A DNA stretch of 64,000 nucleotides from Yersinia proxima (GCF_902170785.1 NZ_CABHYG010000004.1:558001-622000), one strand, 5' to 3'; counted from the stretch's first letter, positions 21,547-31,828 are shown. Program-made: numbers and translations. The notes: generated from the sequence alone by a model not told the origin.

Positions 21547-22782
21547 TTAAACCGCTTCCCCTGACGCAGGTTTAGCCGGTTTCAGCAAACCATCCGCACG
21601 GAACATACTTTTAATCCCGCGCACCGCCTGGCGGATCCGGTCCTGATTCTCAATCAGAGCAAAACGGACGTGGGTATCACCATAATCTCCGAAGCCAATC
21701 CCCGGCGAGACGCAGACTTTCGCATCAGACAGCAAACGTTTAGCAAACTCTAATGATCCTAAATGCGCGTAAGGCTCGGGAATTTTAGCCCAAACGTACA
21801 TTGATGCTTTCGGATTTTCAACCATCCAGCCCGCTTCGTGCAGCCCACGAACCAAGGCATTACGGCGTTGGCGGTATTGTTCGGCGATATCACGCACACA
21901 CTGCTGATCCCCTTCCAGCGCAGCAATAGCTGCCACCTGTAATGGGGTGAAAGTGCCGTAGTCGTGATAGCTCTTAATCCGCGCCAATGCATTGACCAAT
22001 TCGGGGTTACCGACCATAAAACCAATACGCCAGCCCGCCATATTGTAGCTTTTAGATAAAGTAAAGAATTCAACTGCAATATCTTTTGCACCAGGGACTT
22101 GCATGATTGATGGGGCTTTCCAGCCATCATACACAATGTCGGCATAAGCCAAATCATGCACCACCAGCACATCATATTGCTTCGCCAGCGCCACAACGCG
22201 CTCGAAAAAGTCCAGCTCGACACATTGTGCCGTCGGATTAGACGGGAAACCGAGGATCATCATTTTCGGTTTCGGAATAGTTTCGCGAATGGCTCTTTCC
22301 AATTCACCAAAAAAATCAATACCTTCGGTCAGGGGAACCGAACGCACTTGTGCGCCCGCAATTACCGCACCGTAGATATGAATAGGATAACTGGGATTAG
22401 GCACCAGCACGGTATCACCATGATCCAATGTCGCCAGCATCAAATGCGCCAGCCCCTCTTTCGAGCCGATGGTGACAATGGCTTCACTTTCAGGGTCAAT
22501 ATCTACCTGATAACGATCCGCATACCAGCGCGAAATCGCTCTGCGCAAGCGAGGTATCCCTCGAGAAGTTGAATAGCCGTGAGTGTCTTCACGTTGTGCA
22601 ACGCTGCACATTTTCTCAACAATATGCGGAGGCGTCGGGCCATCCGGATTACCCATACTAAAATCAATGATGTCTTCACCACGGCGACGCGCGGCCATCT
22701 TCAACTCAGCAGTGATATTGAAAACATAAGGGGGAAGACGATCAATTCGGGTAAAACGACGTTTGGAAGGGGATTCAGCCAT
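21547..22782 (-). CDS. alaC: Glutamate-pyruvate aminotransferase AlaC
   Basis: 411 residues (E. coli 412). Class I/II PLP aminotransferase: the PLP-binding lysine is in FFTLSKSYNMAGWRIGFM, and the cofactor-phosphate and substrate residues are visible in VPNPSYPIH, GFPSNPTAQ and VRFALIEN. It makes alanine from pyruvate and glutamate. GAGGAA precedes the ATG. The neighbouring ypdK and ypdAB genes match the E. coli order, which supports AlaC over other aminotransferases. Confidence 0.93.
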   Translation of the reverse strand: MAESPSKRRFTRIDRLPPYVFNITAELKMAARRRGEDIIDFSMGNPDGPTPPHIVEKMCSVAQREDTHGYSTSRGIPRLRRAISRWYADRYQVDIDPESEAIVTIGSKEGLAHLMLATLDHGDTVLVPNPSYPIHIYGAVIAGAQVRSVPLTEGIDFFGELERAIRETIPKPKMMILGFPSNPTAQCVELDFFERVVALAKQYDVLVVHDLAYADIVYDGWKAPSIMQVPGAKDIAVEFFTLSKSYNMAGWRIGFMVGNPELVNALARIKSYHDYGTFTPLQVAAIAALEGDQQCVRDIAEQYRQRRNALVRGLHEAGWMVENPKASMYVWAKIPEPYAHLGSLEFAKRLLSDAKVCVSPGIGFGDYGDTHVRFALIENQDRIRQAVRGIKSMFRADGLLKPAKPASGEAV

Positions 22783-22913
22783 AATTTCCTCAAGGATACG
22801 TTAGCGCCCGGACCGTCCGAGCGACGCTGACCAGTAAATGGTCTATTAATGAACATATCCCAGCGCTGATTAACTGTCGATAGGCTGATAACAAATATCC
22901 AACTCATCGGAGT

Positions 22914-23486
22914 TCAACGCGATAGCTCAAATTCACTATCCAACAGCCCCAATACCCAGTCATCACACCATTGCCCATCCAACTGGAAATTATCACGCAA
23001 GGTGCCTTCCAACTGAAAACCGCAGCTCTCCAACGTCCGCCGCGAAGCCGTGTTCCCTACAGTGACCGTGGCTTTCATTTTATGGAATTGGCATTGTTGA
23101 AAACCAAACTCCAGTACTGCCATCAGTGATTCTTTCGCAAAACCCTTACCGTGATAAGACGGCAATATGGCATATCCCACCTCAGCCTGTTGCAGCGGCA
23201 GCCACTCAGCTAAAAAACCGGTCAGTCCTATCGCCTGCCCACTTTCTCTTTCGCGGATAACCAAACATAACCAGTGATTGGAGGTTTTTTCCCACGGCAT
23301 TAAACGTGATTCAAAGCGAGCGCGTATTTCTGCCATTCCCTGTGGATCAGCAATATAGCGCTGAACATCCGGGTTTTGATGCAATTGTAAAAACAGCGGC
23401 CAATCCTGCTCGACAAGACTGTCCAGCATCAACCGGGGTGTTCTCAACGAAATGGGCGAGCAACTAAACATGGGGATCACTGGCAC
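22914..23486 (-). CDS. GNAT-family N-acetyltransferase (RimJ/RimL type)
   Basis: 190 residues. Acetyltransferase_3-type fold: ISLRTPRLMLDSLVEQDWPLFLQLHQNPDVQRYI at the N terminus, AEVGYAILPSYHGKGFAKESL with the acetyl-CoA loop near residue 115, and NTASRRTLESCGFQLEGTLRDNF at the end. Probably acetylates a small amine or a protein N terminus; the substrate is not predictable. A shorter start at MFSCSP is possible. Confidence 0.8.
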   Translation of the reverse strand: MPVIPMFSCSPISLRTPRLMLDSLVEQDWPLFLQLHQNPDVQRYIADPQGMAEIRARFESRLMPWEKTSNHWLCLVIRERESGQAIGLTGFLAEWLPLQQAEVGYAILPSYHGKGFAKESLMAVLEFGFQQCQFHKMKATVTVGNTASRRTLESCGFQLEGTLRDNFQLDGQWCDDWVLGLLDSEFELSR

Positions 23487-23594
23487 TATTTTTCCCTCGA
23501 TTTGAAGATGTTAGCCGTAAAAAGAGGAGAAAAATTAAAGAGGAAATTTTACAAAAACCTCATCCCTTTATTCTTCTCTATTTTACCTAAATAA

Positions 23595-24932
<1,338 letters not shown>

Positions 24933-24949
24933 CCTTATTCCACCAGATA

Positions 24950-24978
24950 GTCTGTCGGAGTTTATTTCTCCGGCAGAC
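24950..24978 (+). terminator. Stem-loop after ybiU
   Basis: GTCTGTCGGAG / 7-nt loop / CTCCGGCAGAC forms an 11-bp stem with one G-U pair. There is no T run. Confidence 0.5.
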
Positions 24979-25101
24979 TCCATCAACAGCACGGATAAAG
25001 TAGCAGTCTCCCCCCATTTTCCTTATAGTGAGTCGCTTATTCGCCCCAGGATCTGATGGTTTCTTACCGCCAATTCCCGGTTGTCACCAAGAGAAAATAG
25101 T

Positions 25102-26802
25102 GTGCACCAGATATTTGAAATGCTACTGGCGGTATTTGATCGCGCCGCACTAATGCTAATTTGCCTGTTCTTCCTGACCCGCACCCATCTATTTCGTCAG
25201 TTATTGCAAAAAGAGAAACACACGCCGCTAGAATTGGCCGCCGTCACCGCAATCTTCTCGTTATTTGCTATTTTCGGCACCTATTCCGGTATCAATGTTG
25301 AGGGTTCGCTGGTTAATGTGCGGGTGATTGCCGTGATGTCCGGCGGTATTCTATTTGGCCCATGGGTCGGGATTATTACCGGGCTTATTGCTGGCTCTCA
25401 TCGCTATTTGATTGATATTGATGGCATTACCTCTGTTCCCTGCTTGATTACCAGTATTATTGCTGGCTTGATGTCGGGTTATATCAACCTGAAAGTCAAA
25501 AAAGAGCGGCAATGGAGCATCGGTATTCTGGCCGGTATGATTTGTGAATCGCTGACCATGCTCTTGGTGGTTATATGGGCCAAACCGACGGCATTAGGTA
25601 TCGATATTGTGTCTAAAATCGCCATTCCGATGATTTTAGGGGCGGTTTGTATCGGGCTGATTGTGCTGCTAGTGCAGAGTGTCGAAGATGAAAAAGAGGT
25701 AATTGCTGCGCGACAGGCAAAGCTGGCACTGGATATCGCCAATAAAACCTTACCCTACTTTCGCCATATCAACGGCGAGTCATTGCGCAGTGTGTGTGAA
25801 ATTATTCGCCATGATATCAAAGCCGATGCTGTCGCGATTACTGATACTCAACATATTTTGGCGTATGTGGGCGTCGGGGTGGAAACTTATAATATCGGTC
25901 ATGAAATAATCAGTGACATTACCAAGGAAAGTATTCAGCGCGGTAAAATTACTATCCGCAATAACGACGAAGTCCATCGAACTCCTGAAATTCATTCGCT
26001 TATTATTATTCCCTTATGGGAAAAAGGTGAAGTGACTGGCTCGCTGAAAATCTATTATTGCCATGCCCATAAAATCACTTATTCACTCAAAGTGATGGCG
26101 GTAGGTTTGTCGCAAATTATCTCAACCCAAATTGAGGTTTCGCGTATTGAACAACTGCGCGAAATGGCGAATAAAGCGGAAATGCGGGCGCTACAAAGTA
26201 AAATTAACCCACACTTTTTATTTAATGCCTTAAATGCTATTTCATCATCAATTCGTATTAATCCAGATACCGCGCGTCAATTGATCATCAATCTATCGCG
26301 CTACCTGCGCTATAACCTTGAACTGAATGATGAACAAATTGATATTCGTAAAGAACTGCATCAAATTCAAGACTATATCGCCATCGAACAGGCGCGATTT
26401 GGCAGCAAATTGACCGTCATTTATGATATTGACGATGATATTGCACTAAAAATTCCCAGCTTGTTGATCCAGCCGCTGGTAGAGAATGCTATCGTGCATG
26501 GTATTCAGCCGTACCGAGGTAAAGGTGTGGTGGTTATTGCGGTTAAAGACTGTGGCGATCAGATAAAAATCTCGGTGAAAGATACCGGCAATGGGATCAA
26601 CCAGGAAACTATTGAGCGCGTAGCAAATAACGAAATGCCCGGAAATAAAATCGGCTTACTGAATGTTCATCATCGAGTGAAATTACTCTATGGCGAAGGT
26701 TTACAGATACGCCGAATGGAACCAGGCACCGAGATTTCTTTTTATATCAGTAAAAATGGTGGCAAAGTCCATGCAGAACCCAGCATTCCAGCCGGAGCTT
26801 AA
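25102..26802 (+). CDS. ypdA: Sensor histidine kinase YpdA (LytS family)
   Basis: 566 residues from GTG 25102 ([17 protein letters not shown]); E. coli YpdA is 565 and starts at the same place. The N-terminal ~190 residues form the 5TM-LYT sensor, with [23 protein letters not shown] domain follows at about 220-345. The His kinase domain has its phospho-acceptor in [20 protein letters not shown], and the ATPase part has [12 protein letters not shown]. In E. coli this kinase responds to extracellular pyruvate. It runs into ypdB with three bases between. Confidence 0.95.
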   Translation: MHQIFEMLLAVFDRAALMLICLFFLTRTHLFRQLLQKEKHTPLELAAVTAIFSLFAIFGTYSGINVEGSLVNVRVIAVMSGGILFGPWVGIITGLIAGSHRYLIDIDGITSVPCLITSIIAGLMSGYINLKVKKERQWSIGILAGMICESLTMLLVVIWAKPTALGIDIVSKIAIPMILGAVCIGLIVLLVQSVEDEKEVIAARQAKLALDIANKTLPYFRHINGESLRSVCEIIRHDIKADAVAITDTQHILAYVGVGVETYNIGHEIISDITKESIQRGKITIRNNDEVHRTPEIHSLIIIPLWEKGEVTGSLKIYYCHAHKITYSLKVMAVGLSQIISTQIEVSRIEQLREMANKAEMRALQSKINPHFLFNALNAISSSIRINPDTARQLIINLSRYLRYNLELNDEQIDIRKELHQIQDYIAIEQARFGSKLTVIYDIDDDIALKIPSLLIQPLVENAIVHGIQPYRGKGVVVIAVKDCGDQIKISVKDTGNGINQETIERVANNEMPGNKIGLLNVHHRVKLLYGEGLQIRRMEPGTEISFYISKNGGKVHAEPSIPAGA

Positions 26803-26805
26803 TCC

Positions 26806-27546
26806 GTGAAAGCAATTATTGTCGAAGATGAATTTCTGGCTCAGGAAGAATTAAGTTATCTGATCCAGCAGCACAGTAATATCACCATCGAAGCAACTTT
26901 TGATGATGGGCTGGACGTGCTTAAATATCTGCAAAATCATCAGGTTGATGCTATTTTTCTCGACATTAATATTCCGTCCCTCGATGGCGTTTTACTGGCG
27001 CAAAATATCAGCAAATTTACCCATAAACCTTACATTATCTTTATTACCGCTTACAAAGAACATGCAGTAGAAGCCTTTGAAATTGAAGCGTTTGACTATA
27101 TTTTAAAGCCTTACCACGAATCGCGTATTGTCACTATGCTGCGAAAGCTGGAAGCTCTGTATAAGCGCGATCGCCAAAATAAAGAACAAACCAACAGCCC
27201 AAGTCATCGTTCTACTGCCCATACCATCAATCTGATGAAAGATGAGCGCATCATTGTCACGGATATCAATGATATTTATTACGCAGCGGCGCAGGAAAAG
27301 GTCACGCTGGTTTACACTCGGCGCGCAGAGTTCATTATGCCGATGAATATCACTGAGTTTTGTAGCCGCCTTCCTGAAGAGTACTTTTTCCGCTGTCACC
27401 GCTCTTATTGTGTGAATTTAGCCAAAATCCGCGAAATTGTACCCTGGTTTAACAACACCTATATTCTGCGCCTCAGTGATTTGGACTTTGAAGTCCCGGT
27501 GAGCCGCAGCAAGATAAAAGAATTCAGGCAACTGATGCGCCTTTAA
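26806..27546 (+). CDS. ypdB: Response regulator YpdB (LytTR family)
   Basis: 246 residues from a GTG start. The receiver domain has acidic residues IVEDE, the phospho-acceptor Asp in IFLDINIPSLDG, and the conserved Lys in YILKPYHESR. The C-terminal LytTR DNA-binding domain spans about 145-246 (RIIVTDINDIYYAAAQEKVTLVYT, FFRCHRSYCVNLAKI). E. coli YpdB activates yhjX almost exclusively; here a yhjX homologue lies immediately downstream with a matching operator. Confidence 0.95.
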   Translation: MKAIIVEDEFLAQEELSYLIQQHSNITIEATFDDGLDVLKYLQNHQVDAIFLDINIPSLDGVLLAQNISKFTHKPYIIFITAYKEHAVEAFEIEAFDYILKPYHESRIVTMLRKLEALYKRDRQNKEQTNSPSHRSTAHTINLMKDERIIVTDINDIYYAAAQEKVTLVYTRRAEFIMPMNITEFCSRLPEEYFFRCHRSYCVNLAKIREIVPWFNNTYILRLSDLDFEVPVSRSKIKEFRQLMRL

Positions 27547-27547
27547 A

Positions 27548-27578
27548 TGCATTTCATTCCACCCCGAATGCAGCTCAT
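27548..27578 (+). promoter_or_regulatory. YpdB-type direct repeat operator
   Basis: TGCATTTCAT, 11 bases, TGCAGCTCAT. This has the same unit length and N11 spacing as the direct repeat I recall for E. coli YpdB at yhjX (GGCATTTCAT-N11-GGCATTTCAT), with one mismatch in the first unit and three in the second. It starts one base after the ypdB stop and ends 10 bp before a plausible -35 position. Confidence 0.75.
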
Positions 27579-27601
27579 TCTCCTTTCGATCTATAGCTAT
27601 T

Positions 27602-27635
27602 AGCCCGCCCGTATACTGGTTTCATTCGGCGGGCT
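27602..27635. promoter_or_regulatory. Inverted repeat around the yhjX -10 candidate
   Basis: AGCCCGCC (27602-27609) and GGCGGGCT (27628-27635) are perfect complements. TATACT (27612-27617), the best -10 hexamer, lies in the loop. Could be an operator, an attenuating hairpin or the ypdB terminator; there is no T run. Confidence 0.45.
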
Positions 27636-27768
27636 GATAACACCGCAATACAAGATTTTCGGTGCTCCATCAGCGCGTAATTTTTAGGCTCCGACGATAT
27701 TGCTGACTCCTATCCCGTCAGCAATAACCCCATTCGGGCCGTATGCATTGATGTTTAAGGAGTCCGGC

Positions 27769-29013
27769 ATGAGCAGTAAACCGGTAAATCGTTGGCTAAT
27801 TGTTGTTGGTACTATCATCGTCCAGATGGGTTTAGGCACTATCTATACTTGGAGCTTATTCAATCAGCCACTGGGGGAAAAATTCAGTTGGTCACTCGGG
27901 GCAGTGGCAACCACGTTCTCAATCACCAGTTTTTCTCTGGCTATCGCCACCTTGTTTGCTGGCCGTCTACAAGAACGCATTGGTATTCGTAAACTGACGC
28001 TAATTTCCGGCATCATTCTCGGTTTGGGTTTGATAGCCAGCTCTTTTGCCACCTCGCTAGGAATGATTTATCTGCTGGCGGGTATTGTGGTTGGTTTTGC
28101 CGACGGCACCGCCTACATCACCACGTTGTCGAATTTGATTAAGTGGTTCCCGGAACGTAAGGGGTTGATTTCAGGTATTTCTGTCGGTGCATTTGGTACT
28201 GGTAGCCTGCTGTTCAAATATGTGAATGCCAGTTTGATTGCCAATCAGGGGGTCTCACTGGCTTTCTTCTACTGGGGCATTATTGTGATGGTTTTGGTCG
28301 GGGCGGGTTCTTTCCTGCTGCGGGAAAAAGCAGTCGCACCACAAACCGCTACTCACCAGCCATCTGCGCTTGCTGGACGTGATTTCAGCGTCAAAGAGAT
28401 GCTGGCGGTCAAAGAGTCTTACTTCCTGTTTATCATCTTCTTCACCGCATGTATGAGTGGCTTATATCTGATTGGTATCGTAAAGGATTTGGGCGTGCAA
28501 CTGGCGGGTATGGATTTGGCGACCGCGGCCAATACCGTGTCGGCTATCGCCATTTTTAACACTGCCGGACGTATTATTCTCGGAGCGCTATCCGATAAAG
28601 TGGGCCGCCTGCGAGTTATCAGCTTTACCTTGCTGGTGACCACTTTAGCCGTATCGGTGTTGAGTTTTGTCCCGCTGACTCATGCCCTGTTCTTCTTGTG
28701 TGTCGGTGCCATTGCTTTCTGTTTCGGCGGAAACATCACAGTATTCCCGGCCATTGTGGGTGATTTCTTTGGTCTGAAAAACCATAGCAAAAACTATGGG
28801 GTTATCTATCAAGGGTTTGGTTTAGGCGCACTGGCAGGGTCATTTATTGCGGCGCAACTGGGCGGATATCACGCAACCTTTATCGTTATTGCAGTGATGT
28901 CAGTGGTTTCTCTGTTGTTAACCCTGATTATCAAACCACCGAAAGGGGCTGCTACCGAGGCAGAAAACAGATCAAGGGCTTCATCTGGAGTCACTGCCAG
29001 CAGCCACGCCTAA
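27769..29013 (+). CDS. yhjX: YhjX-type MFS transporter (oxalate/formate antiporter-like subfamily)
   Basis: 414 residues from ATG 27769, with TAAGGAG seven bases upstream; the ATG at 27751 overlaps that site. Twelve hydrophobic helices. QMGLGTIYTWSLFNQPL, GLADGT-like DGTAYITTLSNLIKWFPERKG, ACMSGLYLIGIVKDL and NYGVIYQGFGLGALAGSFIA are shared with E. coli YhjX. YhjX is the output gene of YpdAB in E. coli, where it is unlinked; here it follows ypdB directly. Probably moves a small carboxylate such as pyruvate. Confidence 0.88.
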   Translation: MSSKPVNRWLIVVGTIIVQMGLGTIYTWSLFNQPLGEKFSWSLGAVATTFSITSFSLAIATLFAGRLQERIGIRKLTLISGIILGLGLIASSFATSLGMIYLLAGIVVGFADGTAYITTLSNLIKWFPERKGLISGISVGAFGTGSLLFKYVNASLIANQGVSLAFFYWGIIVMVLVGAGSFLLREKAVAPQTATHQPSALAGRDFSVKEMLAVKESYFLFIIFFTACMSGLYLIGIVKDLGVQLAGMDLATAANTVSAIAIFNTAGRIILGALSDKVGRLRVISFTLLVTTLAVSVLSFVPLTHALFFLCVGAIAFCFGGNITVFPAIVGDFFGLKNHSKNYGVIYQGFGLGALAGSFIAAQLGGYHATFIVIAVMSVVSLLLTLIIKPPKGAATEAENRSRASSGVTASSHA

Positions 29014-29028
29014 GTATTATAGTTGTAA

Positions 29029-29056
29029 AAAAAGCAGAGCCTTGGCTCTGCTTTTT
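29029..29056. terminator. Bidirectional terminator between yhjX and glk
   Basis: AAAAAGCAGAGCC / TT / GGCTCTGCTTTTT is a perfect 13-bp stem with T runs on both strands, between two convergent genes. Confidence 0.9.
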
Positions 29057-29083
29057 CATTTCAATCCAGTGATCTATGCAGTT

Positions 29084-30055
29084 TTAAGGATGGAGAGTAT
29101 GCCCTAACTTCTGGCGCAGATAAGCCCCCGCTCCCAGTAAACCGGGTTGCTGGTGAGTGATCATATAGACCGGAATATCCAGTAAGAAATCTTTGAAACG
29201 CCCTTTATCCTCAAAAGCTCCGCGGAAACCGGAAGATTTAAAGAATTCCATAAAGCGCGGCACAATACCGCCTGCGATATACACGCCACCAAAGGTACTG
29301 AGATTCAAGGCTAAATTGCCACCAAAACGCCCCATAATCACGCAAAACAGTGATAATGCGCGACGGCAATCAGTGCAACTGTCTGCCAGAGCGCGTTCAG
29401 TCACATCTTTCGGTGCCAGATTTTCGGGCAGACGAGCATCAGAAATCACAATGGCTCGGTATAAATTGACCAGCCCAGGCCCGGAAAGCACTCGCTCAGC
29501 GGAGACGTGGCCCAACTCTTGGCGCAATACCGCCAAAATTCGATCTTCTTCTTCACTATTGGGCGCAAAATCCACATGCCCACCTTCACCTGGCAGGCTT
29601 ATCCAGCGACTATCCACATTCACTAAATGTGCCACCCCTAAGCCCGTCCCAGCACCATATACAGCCACCGGTTTACCCGGCTGTGGCGATGTACCGCCAA
29701 ATTGCAGCACATCTTGCTCTGACAACATGGGAATTGCCATTGATACGGCGGTAAAATCATTAATGATCTCTAAGTGTTTCAACCCGAGATTTTTTTGCAT
29801 CGCCGCGATAGAAAATGCCCAGGTATGATTGGTCATTGCCACCCAATCACCGGTTATTGGGCAGGCAATAGCAATACAGGCGTGCTCTACCGTGACCTTA
29901 TGCTCTGATAAATATTGCTTAATGACAGCTTCCAGACTGTCGTAATCTAACCCTGAATATGTTTTTGCTTGTGATATTTCGCCCGTCGCCACAGCGCAAA
30001 GCGCCAAACGGGCATTAGTGCCGCCAACGTCACCCACCAGGGCATAGCTCGTCAT
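29084..30055 (-). CDS. glk: Glucokinase
   Basis: 323 residues from [14 protein letters not shown] (ATG 30055), preceded by GGAGAAG; the frame stays open to 30091 but family proteins start here. Phosphate-binding [11 protein letters not shown] at the N terminus, [21 protein letters not shown], the catalytic Asp in [19 protein letters not shown] and the [10 protein letters not shown] loop are all intact. It phosphorylates cytoplasmic glucose. A Cra-type site lies upstream at 30172-30185. Confidence 0.96.
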   Translation of the reverse strand: MTSYALVGDVGGTNARLALCAVATGEISQAKTYSGLDYDSLEAVIKQYLSEHKVTVEHACIAIACPITGDWVAMTNHTWAFSIAAMQKNLGLKHLEIINDFTAVSMAIPMLSEQDVLQFGGTSPQPGKPVAVYGAGTGLGVAHLVNVDSRWISLPGEGGHVDFAPNSEEEDRILAVLRQELGHVSAERVLSGPGLVNLYRAIVISDARLPENLAPKDVTERALADSCTDCRRALSLFCVIMGRFGGNLALNLSTFGGVYIAGGIVPRFMEFFKSSGFRGAFEDKGRFKDFLLDIPVYMITHQQPGLLGAGAYLRQKLGHTLHP

Positions 30056-30171
30056 CAGAAACTTCTCCGTTACAGGTATTCTTAATTTCAACTATGCTCA
30101 CTGTAAAATCAGGTTGGCGAAACAACAATCTCAATGCTGGAAACCGTTTCGCTTTGCGATAAAGATCACAT

Positions 30172-30185
30172 AAAAACGTTTCAGC
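30172..30185 (-). promoter_or_regulatory. Candidate Cra (FruR) site upstream of glk
   Basis: On the minus strand this reads GCTGAAACGTTTTT, which fits the Cra consensus RSTGAAWCSNTHHW at every position. E. coli glk is known to be repressed by Cra. The site is 117 bp upstream of the glk start. Confidence 0.6.
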
Positions 30186-30208
30186 AGCGGTAATTTACCG
30201 CTGCTGAA
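30180..30208. repeat. Perfect 14-bp inverted repeat
   Basis: TTCAGCAGCGGTAA, one T, TTACCGCTGCTGAA. It overlaps the Cra-type site by six bases and has no T tail, so it may be an operator or a stable mRNA hairpin. Confidence 0.6.
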
Positions 30209-30230
30209 GTGAGAAATCACGGTTCGTGAT

Positions 30231-30356
30231 GAGTCAAATATTAGTATTAAATGAAGGGGAAAGGTGCCGTTGGGGTCGTAACGGCGTAAGCCGTCGAAGT
30301 GCCCTAGGTACGGTCAACCCTTCACTCACTGAGCCATAAATAGCTTTGTCATTAAC
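30231..30356. repeat. Interspersed repeat, copy 1
   Basis: Runs from GAGTCAAAT through GAAGGGGAA..GTGCCGTTGGGGTCGTAACGGC to CCCTTCACTCACT and AGCTTTGTCATTAA. It is nearly identical to a second copy at 57155-57269. This copy has a small AT insertion near 30240-30249. Internal hairpin potential: GCCGTT/AACGGC; ends GAAGGG/CCCTTC are inverted. Confidence 0.8.
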
Positions 30357-30362
30357 TTCATA

Positions 30363-30839
30363 TTAGTTTGAACCACGCCCTTTATCAGCAGCTGGCGTCA
30401 AAGTATCGGGCTGACGTGAGCGGATAATTCGCGCCCGCAAACTGTCATAAGCCCAGTTATAGAACATGGTGTAAGGCAGGAAGAACAAGAAGAAACCGAT
30501 CTCCAATATAAACGCCTGTAACAGTGAGATCCCCAATGCGAAAGCCGCGAGCGGCAAACCAATCAGAATAAACCCACCTTCAAAGCCCAATGCATGGAAT
30601 ACTCGCACGCGCAGAGTTTTCGCTACCCGACTCACCGGCCAGAAGTAGTCGAACAGGCTGTTGTAAATAATGTTCCATAGCATCGCCACAGAAGAGAGAA
30701 GAATGGCCAATGTTCCCATTTGTAATACAGAACGATCGAGTAACCATGCCCCGACTGGCGCACAAATTGCGACGGCAATCACTTCAAAGCCAATGGCATG
30801 GATAACACGTTCAAAAAATGATTTGCGCTGAACTTGCAT
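30363..30839 (-). CDS. PACE-family (AceI-type) efflux protein
   Basis: 158 residues, four helices in two tandem BTP units. Unit 1 begins RVIHAIGFEVIAVAICAPVGAWLL and unit 2 RVFHALGFEGGFILIGLPLAAF. The Glu in the first GFE matches the proton-coupling Glu of AceI. The family exports biocides such as chlorhexidine and probably natural polyamines. It is divergent from a LysR regulator across a 101-bp gap with two LysR-type sites. Confidence 0.85.
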   Translation of the reverse strand: MQVQRKSFFERVIHAIGFEVIAVAICAPVGAWLLDRSVLQMGTLAILLSSVAMLWNIIYNSLFDYFWPVSRVAKTLRVRVFHALGFEGGFILIGLPLAAFALGISLLQAFILEIGFFLFFLPYTMFYNWAYDSLRARIIRSRQPDTLTPAADKGRGSN

Positions 30840-30887
30840 AAAACACCCACTTAATTAATCAATAACACAATGTCGAAGGTGATTATC

Positions 30888-30902
30888 ATCGTTTTTTGAG
30901 AT
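30888..30902. promoter_or_regulatory. LysR-type T-N11-A site 1
   Basis: ATC-N9-GAT (hence T-N11-A with dyad symmetry) in the gap between the PACE and LysR genes. Confidence 0.5.
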
Positions 30903-30920
30903 AGATTAAAAATAGAACCC

Positions 30921-30935
30921 ATCGATAAAATAGAT
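30921..30935. promoter_or_regulatory. LysR-type T-N11-A site 2
   Basis: A second ATC-N9-GAT, exactly 33 bp (about three helical turns) after the first. It lies just before the lysR start, suited to autoregulation. Confidence 0.5.
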
Positions 30936-30940
30936 AGATT

Positions 30941-31828
30941 ATGCACTACTCTCCCGAAGCACTGATTGCGTTTGTCGAAGCTGCCGCACTGGGTTCATTC
31001 TCCGCTGCGGCCCGAAAACTACGCAAAAGCCAGTCAACCATCAGCACCGCCATCGCCAATCTGGAGGCCGATCTGGGGTTAACCTTATTTGACCGGCAAG
31101 CCCGTCAGCCAGTGTTAACCGATCACGGACGGCGCGTGCTCTCTCATGTGCAAGAAATTCTGGCTGCCAGTGAACGCCTGGATAATCTGTCAATCCGGCT
31201 GGCGGGCCAGGTTGAAACGCGTCTGACATTTGTCTTGTCCGACACCTATCAACCGACCCATCATGAAAGTCTGCTGCGACGCTTTGAGCAGCGCTATCCC
31301 GATATCGAATTTGAGTGTTTGATTGCTGAAGATGACGATGTGATTGATTTGCTACAACTGAGGCGGGCGCATATCGGTGTGGTAGAGGTGCAGCAACATT
31401 ACCCGCCGGACATTGCTGCCAGCCGATTAGCCGAGCAAACCGAAATGGCGATATTTGTGCAACATCATCATCCGCTGGCACAATTATCTCAGGTTCACCC
31501 GGAACAACTCGCCACCACCCGCCAACTCTGTCTCAATACCTATAACCGCACCGAGCGCAATCAGTCGCAAGGACTGATATGGTCAGCCCCAAGCTATTTG
31601 ATGTTGATGGAGATGGCGGTGCAAGGATTCGGCTGGGCAATTTTGCCGCGCTGGATGGTTGAGCAGTACAGTGATAAAAAACTCGTTGCCTTGCCAATCA
31701 CCGGTTGGCCAAAAATGATCTCAATTGATGCGGTTTGGTCGAAAAAAAGCCCGCCGGGGCCGGCAGGCTATTGGCTGTTGGATCAACTAACCGGCGCCAT
31801 TAAACCGCCGCATTACGGGCCTGAATAG
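30941..31828 (+). CDS. LysR-family transcriptional regulator
   Basis: 295 residues. N-terminal winged helix (SPEALIAFVEAAALGSFSAAARKLRKSQSTISTAIANLEADLGLTLFDRQARQPVLTDHGRRVL) and a periplasmic-binding-protein-like effector domain from about residue 90. Divergent from the PACE efflux gene, the same arrangement as AceR-AceI in Acinetobacter, so it probably activates that gene. Its 3' end overlaps the convergent decarboxylase gene by 29 bases. Confidence 0.9.
   Translation: MHYSPEALIAFVEAAALGSFSAAARKLRKSQSTISTAIANLEADLGLTLFDRQARQPVLTDHGRRVLSHVQEILAASERLDNLSIRLAGQVETRLTFVLSDTYQPTHHESLLRRFEQRYPDIEFECLIAEDDDVIDLLQLRRAHIGVVEVQQHYPPDIAASRLAEQTEMAIFVQHHHPLAQLSQVHPEQLATTRQLCLNTYNRTERNQSQGLIWSAPSYLMLMEMAVQGFGWAILPRWMVEQYSDKKLVALPITGWPKMISIDAVWSKKSPPGPAGYWLLDQLTGAIKPPHYGPE

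Larger units (their letters stand above)
30056..30362. other. Intergenic region upstream of glk
   Basis: About 305 bp holding, in order from glk: a GAAACCGTTTC palindrome (30140-30150), a Cra-type site, a long perfect inverted repeat, and one copy of the interspersed repeat described separately. No gene seen. Confidence 0.6.

Noticed and set aside
29193-29828. 211-residue open frame on the + strand
   Set aside because: Antisense to glk; composition is that of a shadow frame and glk is certain.
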